Notes under the pieces: generated by a model
What the model was told of the DNA's origin: nothing
Database searches by the model: none
Seen by the model: the letters and a program-made list of their open reading frames with translations, nothing else
Origin: Alphaproteobacteria bacterium
Lineage (GTDB): Bacteria > Pseudomonadota > Alphaproteobacteria > JAUHZC01
NCBI GenBank assembly: GCA_030425805.1
Contig: JAUHZC010000005.1
Location: forward strand, 1 to 64,000
Reading direction: 5' to 3'
DNA: 64,000 bases
In this document: in pieces, positions 1 to 7,768 of the stretch
How positions within the stretch are numbered: position 1 is the stretch's first letter
Layout: every line of letters begins with the position of its first letter
Translations under genes and position numbers: made by a program

Positions 1-1295
1 GGGGCAATGTCTTTACCAACCTGTTCCCAGCCCAGGAAGAAGCTCACACCCCCAACAACCGAGACCAAGAACGACCGTCCCGACGGCCGTAATCCAAAAA
101 TTCCTGCATAGAGAGGCATAATAGCGATAGGTACCCAAAAATTTGCAAAGTAAATTCCTATATCAAGAAGATTTTTGAATGAAAGGGCGATGATGATAGC
201 CGCAATACCAATCAAAAAAGTTGACATCTTTACAAGAAAAAGAAGCTTTTTTTCGGAAAGGAATCTTTTAGACAGGGGCTTAATGATATCGTTTGTGAGC
301 ACAACCCCTATAAAGTTCAATTCAGAGTCGGCTGTTGACATGATAATAGCAATGATAGCTGCAACAGATAACCCCTTGAGGGCAGGAGGGATCAGTGTGT
401 TAATAACGTGAGGTACAGCCAAGTTTGGATTAAGATCAGGAGCATATGTGAATGCAACTAATCCAATGGCTGTGACAAGAGCATAGAAAGGTATTTGTAA
501 CAAAGCTGAAATCTTAATCGATTGCTTCATGTCATTCATGTTAGGAGCAATTAAGAGTTTTTGAATGGTTGTACCATCTAAAAGTGGAATGAATTCTAGA
601 AGTGCCATTGCAATAAAATAGCTAATTACAGCTTTTTCTGTAGGCAGTGAGAAATGTGTTGCTTTAGTTTTTTCAAAGAGTCCTGAATATCCGCCTAAAT
701 CAATAATGCCTGCATTTGCAATGAGAGGGACCATCACAACCAGAAGGGCAAACTGAAAAACGTCTGTAAAAGTTACAGCCCTCACACCCCCATAGCTGGT
801 ATAAAGAACCATAATTGAAGTTCCTATGATGGCACCCAATTTGAAATCAATATTTAAAAAATAATGGAAAACAAAACCAATGGCAGCAACTTGTGTTCCA
901 ATCTGACCAATTGATCGGATCACAGCAAGAAAACCAATAATTGTTTGACCAGTTTTTCCATATATTTGACCTGCAATATCAGGTAAGGACATAACATTAC
1001 TGAAATTACCAATACGAGGGACAACAACATATGCCGTAAATAAATTCACAAAAGGCCGGCCCATAAAGATGAAGAAGAAGGGCACACCATAGGTAAAGAC
1101 TTTAGATGCCAGACCCATACTTGACCCCCCTCCAATCAGTGTGGCTGAGATTGTGGCAATGAGAACCGGCATTGTGAATTCTCGCTTACTCAATGCATAC
1201 TCTTTTAGAGACTTAATCCCCCGACCAGTGAGAAAGCCAATTACCAAAGTGGCAATGAGATACGCCAAGACAATAAGAATATCTATGGTTTGCAT
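1..1295 (-). CDS. Sodium:solute symporter (SSF family), 3' part missing
   Basis: The start (ATG at 1295 on the minus strand) is in the window and the C-terminus runs off the left edge, leaving about 430 codons. I translated it by hand: it begins MQTIDILIVLAYLIATLVIG and continues as a series of hydrophobic helices. A Gly-rich stretch (GGGSSMGLASKVFTYG) follows the second helix, and a later segment reads IMSTADSELN. Both are typical of the SSF fold, in which sodium drives uptake of proline, pantothenate, sugars or carboxylates across the inner membrane. The substrate cannot be read from the sequence. It is transcribed away from the DMT gene, so the gap 1296-1465 should carry divergent promoters. 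Confidence 0.85.
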   Translation of the reverse strand, partial: MQTIDILIVLAYLIATLVIGFLTGRGIKSLKEYALSKREFTMPVLIATISATLIGGGSSMGLASKVFTYGVPFFFIFMGRPFVNLFTAYVVVPRIGNFSNVMSLPDIAGQIYGKTGQTIIGFLAVIRSIGQIGTQVAAIGFVFHYFLNIDFKLGAIIGTSIMVLYTSYGGVRAVTFTDVFQFALLVVMVPLIANAGIIDLGGYSGLFEKTKATHFSLPTEKAVISYFIAMALLEFIPLLDGTTIQKLLIAPNMNDMKQSIKISALLQIPFYALVTAIGLVAFTYAPDLNPNLAVPHVINTLIPPALKGLSVAAIIAIIMSTADSELNFIGVVLTNDIIKPLSKRFLSEKKLLFLVKMSTFLIGIAAIIIALSFKNLLDIGIYFANFWVPIAIMPLYAGIFGLRPSGRSFLVSVVGGVSFFLGWEQVGKDIA

Positions 1296-1591
1296 AAAAA
1301 CTCCCTGAAGTTTTAAAAATCTTTTTTTGTTACTTTAATCGATTTTTTTATAAAAAGCGAATTGTGCTAGGCGCATATTATCAAATAAGAAGGAGCCTAA
1401 CTTGACATAAGCCTAAAAAATTGTTAGTGTACGAATAGAAATTCTGGAGATCAGGTATCTTTTTCCTGGAAAATAGAGCAAAAAAGGCTCTCAAAACCAT
1501 AAGACATCGAATTTTTTCTCCCTTTGCACAGGGCATTGCTGCCCTCCTCATTTGGTCTACTGGGGCAACGGCTGTTTCTTGCATTGATTGC

Positions 1592-2395
1592 GTGCCAGCC
1601 TTTGAGCTTATCACAATTGGTTTTATGATCCCTCTCATTGTAGGGCTTGTGAGTCGCTTCTTTGGGGATGGAAAACCTACACTTTCCTTCAGAGATCAAG
1701 GTGTCATGTGCCTTGGGATGATCTTCCCTCAAATTCTGTATATCGTTGCTTTAAAATTTGCACCTCCAGCTGAGGTTGATATTCTCATTTATCTTTGGCC
1801 GATTCTAGCACTTGGCTTCTATGCTCTTATTCTGGGGCATAAGATTAAAACCCCTGCTATTGTGGGGGCGCTTCTTGGGATTTCGGCTTTAGGCGTCCTT
1901 TTCTTTGGTAAAGATGTTGTCGGAGGGTTATCTGCTGGGCATTTTGCAGCTATCGGATGTGCTTTTTCTTGGGCATTGTTCGCAACATTGAGCCAAAGTA
2001 TGAAGCGGATGCGTCTCCAAGATTTACCTTTACCCTATACAATTGGGATCTGTGTTAGCTTGCCATTACATTTGAATTTTGAGACTTCTCAGTGGGTTAC
2101 AGCTGGGGATATTATGCCGTTAGCTTATTTCGGATTTGCCCTGACATTTGGAGCTTATTTTCTGTGGACAAATGCATTGCGAGCTGGCCCTGAGAAGACT
2201 CTCACTGTGATGGCCTATGGGAAGCCTGTATGTTCTCTCTTGCTTCTTTGTACATTTGGGTTTGCTTCTATGTCTATCACGCTTGGTGTTTCTTGCTTAC
2301 TGATTGTTCTTGCAGGGCTCACGATGAATCCTTTTTTCCGCTCCTTCATGGGTAAGTTAGTCCCATCCCCTCTCCGCACAGCATTTCAGAGTTAG
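1592..2395 (+). CDS. DMT/EamA-family exporter, YddG-like
   Basis: An inner-membrane drug/metabolite transporter. The segment IYLWPILALGFYALILG resembles YddG-type aromatic amino-acid exporters of the EamA family; substrate assignment is inference. Two EamA repeats are visible, about ten helices in all. The given start is the first conventional codon, GTG at 1592. The frame is open from 1439, and 1530-1591 encodes what looks like the normal first helix of the family (GIAALLIWSTGATAVS). No ATG, GTG or TTG lies upstream in that frame, so the true start is either a rare codon (CTG at 1466) or lost. It is followed 46 bases later by znuC. Confidence 0.8.
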   Translation: MPAFELITIGFMIPLIVGLVSRFFGDGKPTLSFRDQGVMCLGMIFPQILYIVALKFAPPAEVDILIYLWPILALGFYALILGHKIKTPAIVGALLGISALGVLFFGKDVVGGLSAGHFAAIGCAFSWALFATLSQSMKRMRLQDLPLPYTIGICVSLPLHLNFETSQWVTAGDIMPLAYFGFALTFGAYFLWTNALRAGPEKTLTVMAYGKPVCSLLLLCTFGFASMSITLGVSCLLIVLAGLTMNPFFRSFMGKLVPSPLRTAFQS

Positions 2396-2441
2396 ATCTT
2401 CCGTCTTAAACATGCTAAATTATGTCCAGTCAGGTTGGACA

Positions 2442-3191
2442 ATGATTCAGTTAAAAAATATTTCTGTAGCGCACCAAGGGCGGCCCATTCTAAAGAATGT
2501 CTCAGCACAATTCCCGAAAGGAACGCTTACAACAATAGTAGGCCCTAATGGTTCTGGTAAAACAACACTGGTTCAGGTTTTGCTGGGCCAAGTCTCTTTC
2601 CGGGGTGAGCGCCATCTCTCAGAGAAAATTCACTTTGGGTATGTGCCTCAAAAGGCACAGGTTAACCGTGAAATGCCTCTGACCGTTAAAGGTTTCTTAG
2701 AGGCATTTGGGGGAAAGATTGTCCATAACCCTCTTGAGCTTTTAAAAATTTTTGGATTGGAAAAACTGCAACATGCCTCTTTCCATGATTTGTCTGGTGG
2801 AGAAGTGCAGCGTGTCCTCTTTATCCGTGCCTTAATGGGGAATCCTGATGTGTTGGTCTTGGATGAGGTTATGGCCGGTCTTGACCTCCAAGGAGAAGAA
2901 GATTTAAACCAAATTCTTCAATTTTGGACAAAAACGCTTAAGCGGACAGGGATCCTTGTCTCACATGATTTGCACACGGTTCTAAAAACCTCAGATCATG
3001 TAATTTGCCTTCAGGAGCATATATGTTGTGAAGGCACACCTGAAACTTTGCAGGGAAATTCTTTTCTAGCAAAGGCTGGGGGGGCTGCCCCCTATAAGCA
3101 TGAGCACAGGCATGAGCACCACCCTAAGGTTTGTTTCGATAGATTTGAAAACCAGTTTGGTGATCAAAAGAGGAAAAAAGCGCATGTCTAA
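2442..3191 (+). CDS. znuC: Zinc ABC transporter, ATP-binding protein ZnuC
   Basis: ATPase of a zinc/manganese-type ABC importer, 249 residues from the ATG at 2442. An ATG at 2412 in frame would add ten unconserved residues. Visible motifs: Walker A GPNGSGKT at 34-41, signature LSGGE near residue 120, and Walker B VLVLDEV just after it. The C-terminus is His-rich (HEHRHEHH), as in ZnuC proteins, and supports zinc as substrate. Its last 8 bases overlap the start of the permease gene. No periplasmic ZnuA gene and no Zur gene are next to it, so the binding protein must be encoded elsewhere. Confidence 0.92.
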   Translation: MIQLKNISVAHQGRPILKNVSAQFPKGTLTTIVGPNGSGKTTLVQVLLGQVSFRGERHLSEKIHFGYVPQKAQVNREMPLTVKGFLEAFGGKIVHNPLELLKIFGLEKLQHASFHDLSGGEVQRVLFIRALMGNPDVLVLDEVMAGLDLQGEEDLNQILQFWTKTLKRTGILVSHDLHTVLKTSDHVICLQEHICCEGTPETLQGNSFLAKAGGAAPYKHEHRHEHHPKVCFDRFENQFGDQKRKKAHV

Positions 3192-4002
3192 TTTTGCAAT
3201 TAACGGTCTGTTTTTGCTCCTACCTCTAGGGCTACTGAGTATTGTTGGGAGTTTTCTAGGCAGCTTTGTCATTTGGCAACGGTTATCTTTTGTGGGAGAG
3301 GCTCTAGCTCATGGTGCCTTGTTTGGTGCTGCCCTTGGGCTTTACTTTAAAATTCCTGCGCAACCGCTCTATACGGGGATTTGTCTGTGCCTTTCTATCG
3401 GTTATGGCGTTTTTTCACTCCGTTCGCACCATAAGTTAAAAGCGTGGCAAAGTCAGTTCAACAGCCTAAGCCATGGGCTTTTAGGAGTGGGGCTTTTACT
3501 TCTGGGGGCTTTGCCACAAGGGCTTGCCCAGGGAGAAATGCTGCTTTTTGGGGATATTCTTGCTCTTGATCGAGGAGAAGGGGTCCAGCTTTCCATCATT
3601 TATATTGCTATGCTTCTCGTTCTTTTAGGGGGGTATCGATCATTCTTAAGTTTTTCTGTTTCTCCAGAGCTTTATGGCGTTGAGGGAGGGCGCAAGAGGC
3701 TGATAGCCATGATCCTTTTTGGTCTTTTGGGGCTCTTTGTGGGTATAAGTCTTCCTCTTGTGGGTGCTTTTTTATTGGTGGGGACACTCATCTTGCCTGC
3801 ATCAACAGCAAACCTTTTAGCAAAAACACCCATTGGAATGGTGCTTCTTGCTGTTCTTTTAAGTCTTTTTGGCGTTCTATCCGGATTTTCCTTGAGTCTT
3901 TGGGAAGACCTTCCTCTCGGTCCTGCCATTATCTCTGCACACCTGTGCATATTCCTGATGGTGCTTGTTTTTCGTGAAGTGTACAACTCTCTGAGGCATT
4001 AG
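3184..4002 (+). CDS. znuB: Zinc ABC transporter, permease ZnuB
   Basis: Inner-membrane permease partner of ZnuC, ABC-3 family, 272 residues from the ATG at 3184, which overlaps the znuC stop by 8 bases (translational coupling). It consists of about eight hydrophobic helices. The conserved early segment RLSFVGEALAHGALFGAALG is the ABC-3 permease hallmark in which a zinc transporter places its coupling region. An upstream in-frame ATG at 3100 lies inside znuC and is unlikely to be used. The minus-strand tRNA-Gln gene begins 10 bases after the stop. Confidence 0.92.
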   Translation: MSNFAINGLFLLLPLGLLSIVGSFLGSFVIWQRLSFVGEALAHGALFGAALGLYFKIPAQPLYTGICLCLSIGYGVFSLRSHHKLKAWQSQFNSLSHGLLGVGLLLLGALPQGLAQGEMLLFGDILALDRGEGVQLSIIYIAMLLVLLGGYRSFLSFSVSPELYGVEGGRKRLIAMILFGLLGLFVGISLPLVGAFLLVGTLILPASTANLLAKTPIGMVLLAVLLSLFGVLSGFSLSLWEDLPLGPAIISAHLCIFLMVLVFREVYNSLRH

Positions 4003-4011
4003 AGAGATTAT

Positions 4012-4085
4012 TGGCTGGAGGACCTGGATTCGAACCAGGGCTACCCGGGTCAGAGCCGAGGGTTCTACCGCTAAACTATCCTCCA
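4012..4085 (-). tRNA. tRNA-Gln (anticodon CTG)
   Basis: The minus strand folds as a complete cloverleaf of 74 nt. The acceptor stem is TGGAGGA/TCCTCCA with discriminator G and an encoded CCA (plus strand 4012-4014). The D stem is GTTT/GAAC, the anticodon stem CTCGG/CCGGG with loop CTCTGAC giving anticodon CTG, and the T arm CCTGG-TTCGAAT-CCAGG. The weak U1-A72 pair is a known identity feature of tRNA-Gln. It reads codon CAG. Confidence 0.95.
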
Positions 4086-4207
4086 GCAGATTCTTCTTTT
4101 TACGAGAAATAGGTCCCTAAAGTCAATAAAAAGGGTCTAGCAGATGACTTTTTTCTTGAAATGGTTGGGCAATTCATGCCATAAAGCAAGAAAATTTGGT
4201 TCTAATC

Positions 4208-4429
4208 ATGAAAAAAGATATTCATCCTGATTATCACGAAGTTGAAGTTGTTATGACCGACGGGTCAACCTTCAAGACACGTTCCACTTATGGTAAGGTG
4301 GGAGATCAAATCAAACTTGATCTTGATCCTCTAAACCATCCTGCTTGGACAGGCCGCCAGAGCCTCATCGAAAGCAGTGGACAGTTAGTAAAATTCAAAA
4401 ACCGTTTCAAAAACTTTGGAATCAAGTAA
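4208..4429 (+). CDS. rpmE: 50S ribosomal protein L31
   Basis: 73 residues from the ATG at 4208, starting [19 protein letters not shown], the usual L31 N-terminus. An in-frame ATG at 4196 would add only MVLI. L31 bridges the two ribosomal subunits. The CxxC pairs of the zinc-binding form are absent, so this is the zinc-independent type, with the conserved [11 protein letters not shown] and C-terminal NRFKNFG. That fits a cell where zinc supply matters, since znuCB lie just upstream, but direct co-regulation is not shown. A strong terminator follows at 4454-4480. Confidence 0.95.
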   Translation: MKKDIHPDYHEVEVVMTDGSTFKTRSTYGKVGDQIKLDLDPLNHPAWTGRQSLIESSGQLVKFKNRFKNFGIK

Positions 4430-4453
4430 ATCAAGATTTACTTAGTTGTGCAG

Positions 4454-4480
4454 AAAAGCCCCACTTGCGGGGCTTTTTTT
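4454..4480 (+). terminator. Rho-independent terminator after rpmE
   Basis: AAAAGCCCC (4454-4462), a 6-base loop, then GGGGCTTTT running into seven T. The A-run on the 5' side means it could also stop transcription arriving on the minus strand from the patatin gene, which ends at 4491. Confidence 0.88.
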
Positions 4481-4490
4481 ATGGGAGCGA

Positions 4491-6305
4491 TTATACTAGG
4501 CCAGTAGTATCTGCAGTTGCTGCTACTGTACTTCTTCCTGTTGGGGCTTGTGCATACGTGACAGGAAGTTCCCCGGTATCTTCATCATCTTCCTCATCAT
4601 CTCCGGCGTCGTCACCTTCACCTTCACCCTCAACTTCGGCAATTGCAGAGTGGATAGGAAGAGTTCTGAGCTCTGCTGAGGCTAAGGCACCAGCACTCCC
4701 GCTATCTGCTTCTCTTGACGTTCGTCCAACTTCGACGCTTCCATCCCATGGAAGAACAGCATCATCCTCAAGGAAATCTTCTTCTTCATCAGCAGCAGCT
4801 CGAAGGGCAGCCAATGCACGAGATACTTCAGTTGGATTTAGGGCTTGGTGCGGATAAGCATGAGGGTGAGGTGTATCTGCTAGATCTAAGGCATGTCCTC
4901 TGGACCGAGCCGCAACAGAAAGAACAGCTTCCCTGCCACGACTTGCTTCTCCTCCTGAGCTTGCGTCAAGTGCTCGGGCTGATGCAGGCGTTTCATCGGG
5001 TTCTGCTGCCAACAGTGCCCTGGGTGGGAGGGGTAGACGGTAGCTTGGGCTTGCATACAGGCAGGGAAGAGCAGAAGAAGCTGCACGATAGGTATCTGCG
5101 ACGCCTCCACCCATTGCACGCCACATGGCCATCTCGGCAGCCCTATCTTGAAGAAGAATGCGTACAATTCCGTTTAAGGCTTCACTATTTGCGGCAGCTG
5201 TACGCCGCCCCATGGTGCGTAAAAGCCGCACATTCTCAGGTGTTACATTATCCATTTCTTTAACAGAATCGGGGCCTTCTAAAACTGTTTGCATACGATA
5301 GTACTGGCGGTGCCCATTAACGCGAGGAAGCATCATGGAAAGATGTTCATCAACGATCTTACTTGCTCCACCCATCATAATGTTAATCAATGCTGGGGCA
5401 TAAGGCAGAATTCCTGCAGACTCCATTGTTGCAAAATTTAGAGGTCTCCAGTTGTTCCCTGTACCCAAGGAGACAACGACAAACCGTGTTGCTTCCGGAT
5501 AGAGTTTTTTAGCTTCCACGACGGCACGCTCAGCTGGATTGTTCATTGCAACACCACCATCAATATATTGATGCAAGCCACCTGCCTCATCATGAATTGC
5601 AGCTGCTGGAAGGTACGTTGGTGCAGCAGATGTTGCTCGTGCAACACCGCGAATCCTAAAATCATGTGCAGGAGCAAGTTTAGCTCTTTCTGAATTGAAA
5701 ATGACAGGCTCATCTAGCTCCATATCATAGGCTGTGACTAAGGTTGTTGTGAGAAGCTGGCTCATTTTAGTATCACCAAAAAGTTCAGTCAGAACTCTTT
5801 CAATTCCTTCTGCTCCATATTTAGATTTGCGATAGCTCCACAAAGACCAGAGACGCCTCAAGAGGCCAGGTGTTTGGAAAATCTCAGGACCTCTTGTTGA
5901 GAGGACGTCTAGCATATAATCAGGCGTGTAACGGGGACGCCCTCCTTCACCTGGTGCAGTAAGCCCAAGAGCCATCATGCCGCCAATGGATGTTCCAGCA
6001 ACAATATCAAAAAGTTCCCCAACACTTTTAGTCTCTGTTGCAGGAACACCTCGCCTTCGCTGTTCAGCAATCAGGCGGTCATTAAGAATTTTGATGATCT
6101 CTGCTGGAATGATGCCACGAATGCCACCTCCATCAATAGAAAGAATTTTTACAACATTTTTTGGGGGACGTGCTGTTGGATCCGCTAGAGGCGCAGCACC
6201 GTTGGACACAGAAAATGTCCCAAAAATATAACAAGTGACTACCACCATAAAGATGAGAACATTTCTTGGTGTCTTGTGATTTCGAGACTTAAACATGACA
6301 TTCAC
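4491..6305 (-). CDS. Exported patatin-like phospholipase with acidic C-terminal tail
   Basis: 604 residues. Residues 16-37 form a signal peptide or N-terminal anchor. The patatin domain follows: oxyanion loop DGGGIRG at 58-64, nucleophile elbow GTSIG at 104-108 (Ser106), and catalytic Asp249 in DGG at 249-251. The Ser-Asp dyad is therefore intact and the protein should hydrolyse lipid acyl esters. From about residue 400 the protein becomes Ala/Arg/Glu-rich with a run of D/E/G near the end. This tail has no recognisable domain and looks more GC-rich than the neighbours. It is a single gene with its own promoter. Patatins in intracellular bacteria often act on host or rival membranes. Whether this one leaves the cell by the type VI system at the right end of the window is only a possibility, because a Sec signal argues against classical type VI cargo. 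Confidence 0.88.
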   Translation of the reverse strand: MNVMFKSRNHKTPRNVLIFMVVVTCYIFGTFSVSNGAAPLADPTARPPKNVVKILSIDGGGIRGIIPAEIIKILNDRLIAEQRRRGVPATETKSVGELFDIVAGTSIGGMMALGLTAPGEGGRPRYTPDYMLDVLSTRGPEIFQTPGLLRRLWSLWSYRKSKYGAEGIERVLTELFGDTKMSQLLTTTLVTAYDMELDEPVIFNSERAKLAPAHDFRIRGVARATSAAPTYLPAAAIHDEAGGLHQYIDGGVAMNNPAERAVVEAKKLYPEATRFVVVSLGTGNNWRPLNFATMESAGILPYAPALINIMMGGASKIVDEHLSMMLPRVNGHRQYYRMQTVLEGPDSVKEMDNVTPENVRLLRTMGRRTAAANSEALNGIVRILLQDRAAEMAMWRAMGGGVADTYRAASSALPCLYASPSYRLPLPPRALLAAEPDETPASARALDASSGGEASRGREAVLSVAARSRGHALDLADTPHPHAYPHQALNPTEVSRALAALRAAADEEEDFLEDDAVLPWDGSVEVGRTSREADSGSAGALASAELRTLPIHSAIAEVEGEGEGDDAGDDEEDDEDTGELPVTYAQAPTGRSTVAATADTTGLV

Positions 6306-6317
6306 CTAGAATTTACA

Positions 6318-6346
6318 ATTCTATGTTCAGTCAAATTAGATAACAA
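6318..6346 (-). promoter_or_regulatory. Probable promoter of the patatin gene
   Basis: On the minus strand, TTGTTA (6341-6346) and TAGAAT (6318-6323) are separated by 17 bases. They lie just before the patatin ATG at 6305, which would give a very short leader. Judged from consensus match only. Confidence 0.45.
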
Positions 6347-6538
6347 AAACGAAATAAATGTATAATAATTTAATAATAATAATTAAAGTTTATTGTTAAT
6401 TTTTTAAATTTTATATTTATAGAAATACAGCTTTTTTGTTTTTCTGTAGTCGTTTCTGGATATTTTTGCAAATAAAAAATATTGTTAAATTTTTATAAAT
6501 ATATTTTATTTTACACTAAAGCTTTCTAGGAGAATCCC
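6324..6538. other. AT-rich intergenic region between patatin and sdhE
   Basis: About 230 bases of very AT-rich sequence separate the divergent patatin and sdhE genes (6306-6538). Apart from the patatin promoter candidate I see no ORF, RNA gene or clear hairpin. It probably holds the sdhE promoter, which I could not place with confidence. Confidence 0.5.
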
Positions 6539-6814
6539 GTGAATCAGTCTTCGATCGATCTCTTACGTAAACGTTTATATTACCTCAGTTCACACCGGGG
6601 CACGAAAGAGGCTGATCTTATCTTTGGCGGGTATGCAGAGGTGGCTCTACCTAAAATGAACCCAAGTGATTTGGAAACATTCTACAAGTTTCTTTCCTTT
6701 CCTGATGCTCCCTTGATGGCCTGGGTGATGGGGTCTGAAAAGGCGCCAGCAGAATTTGAAAAGACGATAGTGCCTCAACTTCGCAAATTTACGGAAGATA
6801 AAAAAACAGTTTAA
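6539..6814 (+). CDS. sdhE: Succinate dehydrogenase assembly factor SdhE
   Basis: 91 residues from a GTG with AGGAG 9 bases upstream. It matches the SdhE/Sdh5 (DUF339) family, small helical proteins that help attach FAD to the flavoprotein subunit of succinate dehydrogenase. The family signature region reads RGTKEADLIFGGYAE, where the usual RG motif is kept. A C-terminal segment (LMAWVMG) follows. The stop overlaps the stop of the convergent XRE gene by two bases. No sdh genes lie nearby. Confidence 0.85.
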   Translation: MNQSSIDLLRKRLYYLSSHRGTKEADLIFGGYAEVALPKMNPSDLETFYKFLSFPDAPLMAWVMGSEKAPAEFEKTIVPQLRKFTEDKKTV

Positions 6815-7032
6815 GCTTCTCCATCTTCTGAAGTTTCTATAGCAAGAAGATCTCCAGGAGTGCAGTCAAGGGCGGTGCACAGAGCCTCCAAGGTGCTAAA
6901 GCGAATTGCTTTAGCTTTTTCATTTTTAAGGATGGAAAGATTTGAAACTGTAATGTCCACTTGATCTGCAAGATCTTGCAGCTTGACTTTACGCTTGGCC
7001 ATCATCACATCAAGGTTTACACGAATAGGCAT
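6811..7032 (-). CDS. Small XRE-family repressor (YozG-like)
   Basis: 73 residues that are almost entirely one Cro/CI helix-turn-helix domain: the helix KLQDLADQVDITVSNLSILK is followed by LEALCTALDCTPGDLL. This is the typical stand-alone HTH that accompanies DUF2975 membrane proteins. It starts 7 bases after the stop of the DUF2975 gene on the same strand, so the two are co-transcribed. The likely role is repression of its own operon, with the membrane partner as sensor or antagonist; that is inference. Confidence 0.85.
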   Translation of the reverse strand: MPIRVNLDVMMAKRKVKLQDLADQVDITVSNLSILKNEKAKAIRFSTLEALCTALDCTPGDLLAIETSEDGEA

Positions 7033-7039
7033 ATATTTT

Positions 7040-7669
7040 TTATACTATAAATTTATTTTCGTCGTTGAGCTTTTTTGCGAATTTCATTGCATGCCCTAAG
7101 CTCCAGCATAGAAGAGCCAGGGAGATGTCTTCAATGTGGGAGGAAGAGAAGACAAAAGCATATTCATAAAACCCTTTCTCCACTTGACGAAGATATAGGC
7201 TCAGGGCATCTGATATCATAGATGTACCTGCCATGATAAGAAAAATTGTCCGTGCTCGGAAAAAAGGAGCAAGAGCTTGATAAGAAAAATAGTCTCCTTT
7301 TGCATAGAGCTGAAAGAGGAGATAAAGCTGGTAGAAGATAAAAGCAACAAAGAGGTGATAAAAAATATTTAACCAACCATGTCCACGTTGAAAAAGGCCG
7401 ACTCCAAGATTGAAAGTTTTTTTATCAGAGGTAGATTTCGCTTTAGGCACACGCACAGAGCCATAAAGTGAAACGTAATTTGTGATTTCATTTTCTTTAA
7501 ACTGAGAGTTTCCATCAGAAGGAATTTGATATGTTTGATGATCCAGTTTTTTAAAATTTAAAAATCCAATCTCAGGCTGCAATGAAAATGACCAAATTTG
7601 CGTTAGAACAACGAAAATAGAAAGACTTAGAAACCCCCAAGACCATCTTTTTAATGCTGTGTTTTGCAT
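7040..7669 (-). CDS. DUF2975 membrane protein
   Basis: 209 residues with four hydrophobic segments (near residues 10-28, 100-125, 145-165 and 180-200) and a soluble loop of about 60 residues after the first. Its size, helix layout and pairing with a small XRE gene match the DUF2975 (YoaS-like) family, whose function is unknown. The gene lies upstream of its HTH partner in one operon. The gap upstream (7670-7768) is AT-rich and should hold the promoter. Confidence 0.7.
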   Translation of the reverse strand: MQNTALKRWSWGFLSLSIFVVLTQIWSFSLQPEIGFLNFKKLDHQTYQIPSDGNSQFKENEITNYVSLYGSVRVPKAKSTSDKKTFNLGVGLFQRGHGWLNIFYHLFVAFIFYQLYLLFQLYAKGDYFSYQALAPFFRARTIFLIMAGTSMISDALSLYLRQVEKGFYEYAFVFSSSHIEDISLALLCWSLGHAMKFAKKLNDENKFIV

Positions 7670-7768
7670 ATTAAATCCCTACTCTTAATTAGTGCAGGGT
7701 AGCAGAATATTGTTAAATTGCAACAAAAAATTATCGTTATTCAATAATTTTTTATTGTTATTCGCGTT

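Noticed and set aside
4715-5263. A 182-codon plus-strand frame opposite the patatin C-terminus
   Set aside because: It is a low-complexity shadow (Leu/Gln/His-rich) of the acidic patatin tail and has no ribosome-binding site.
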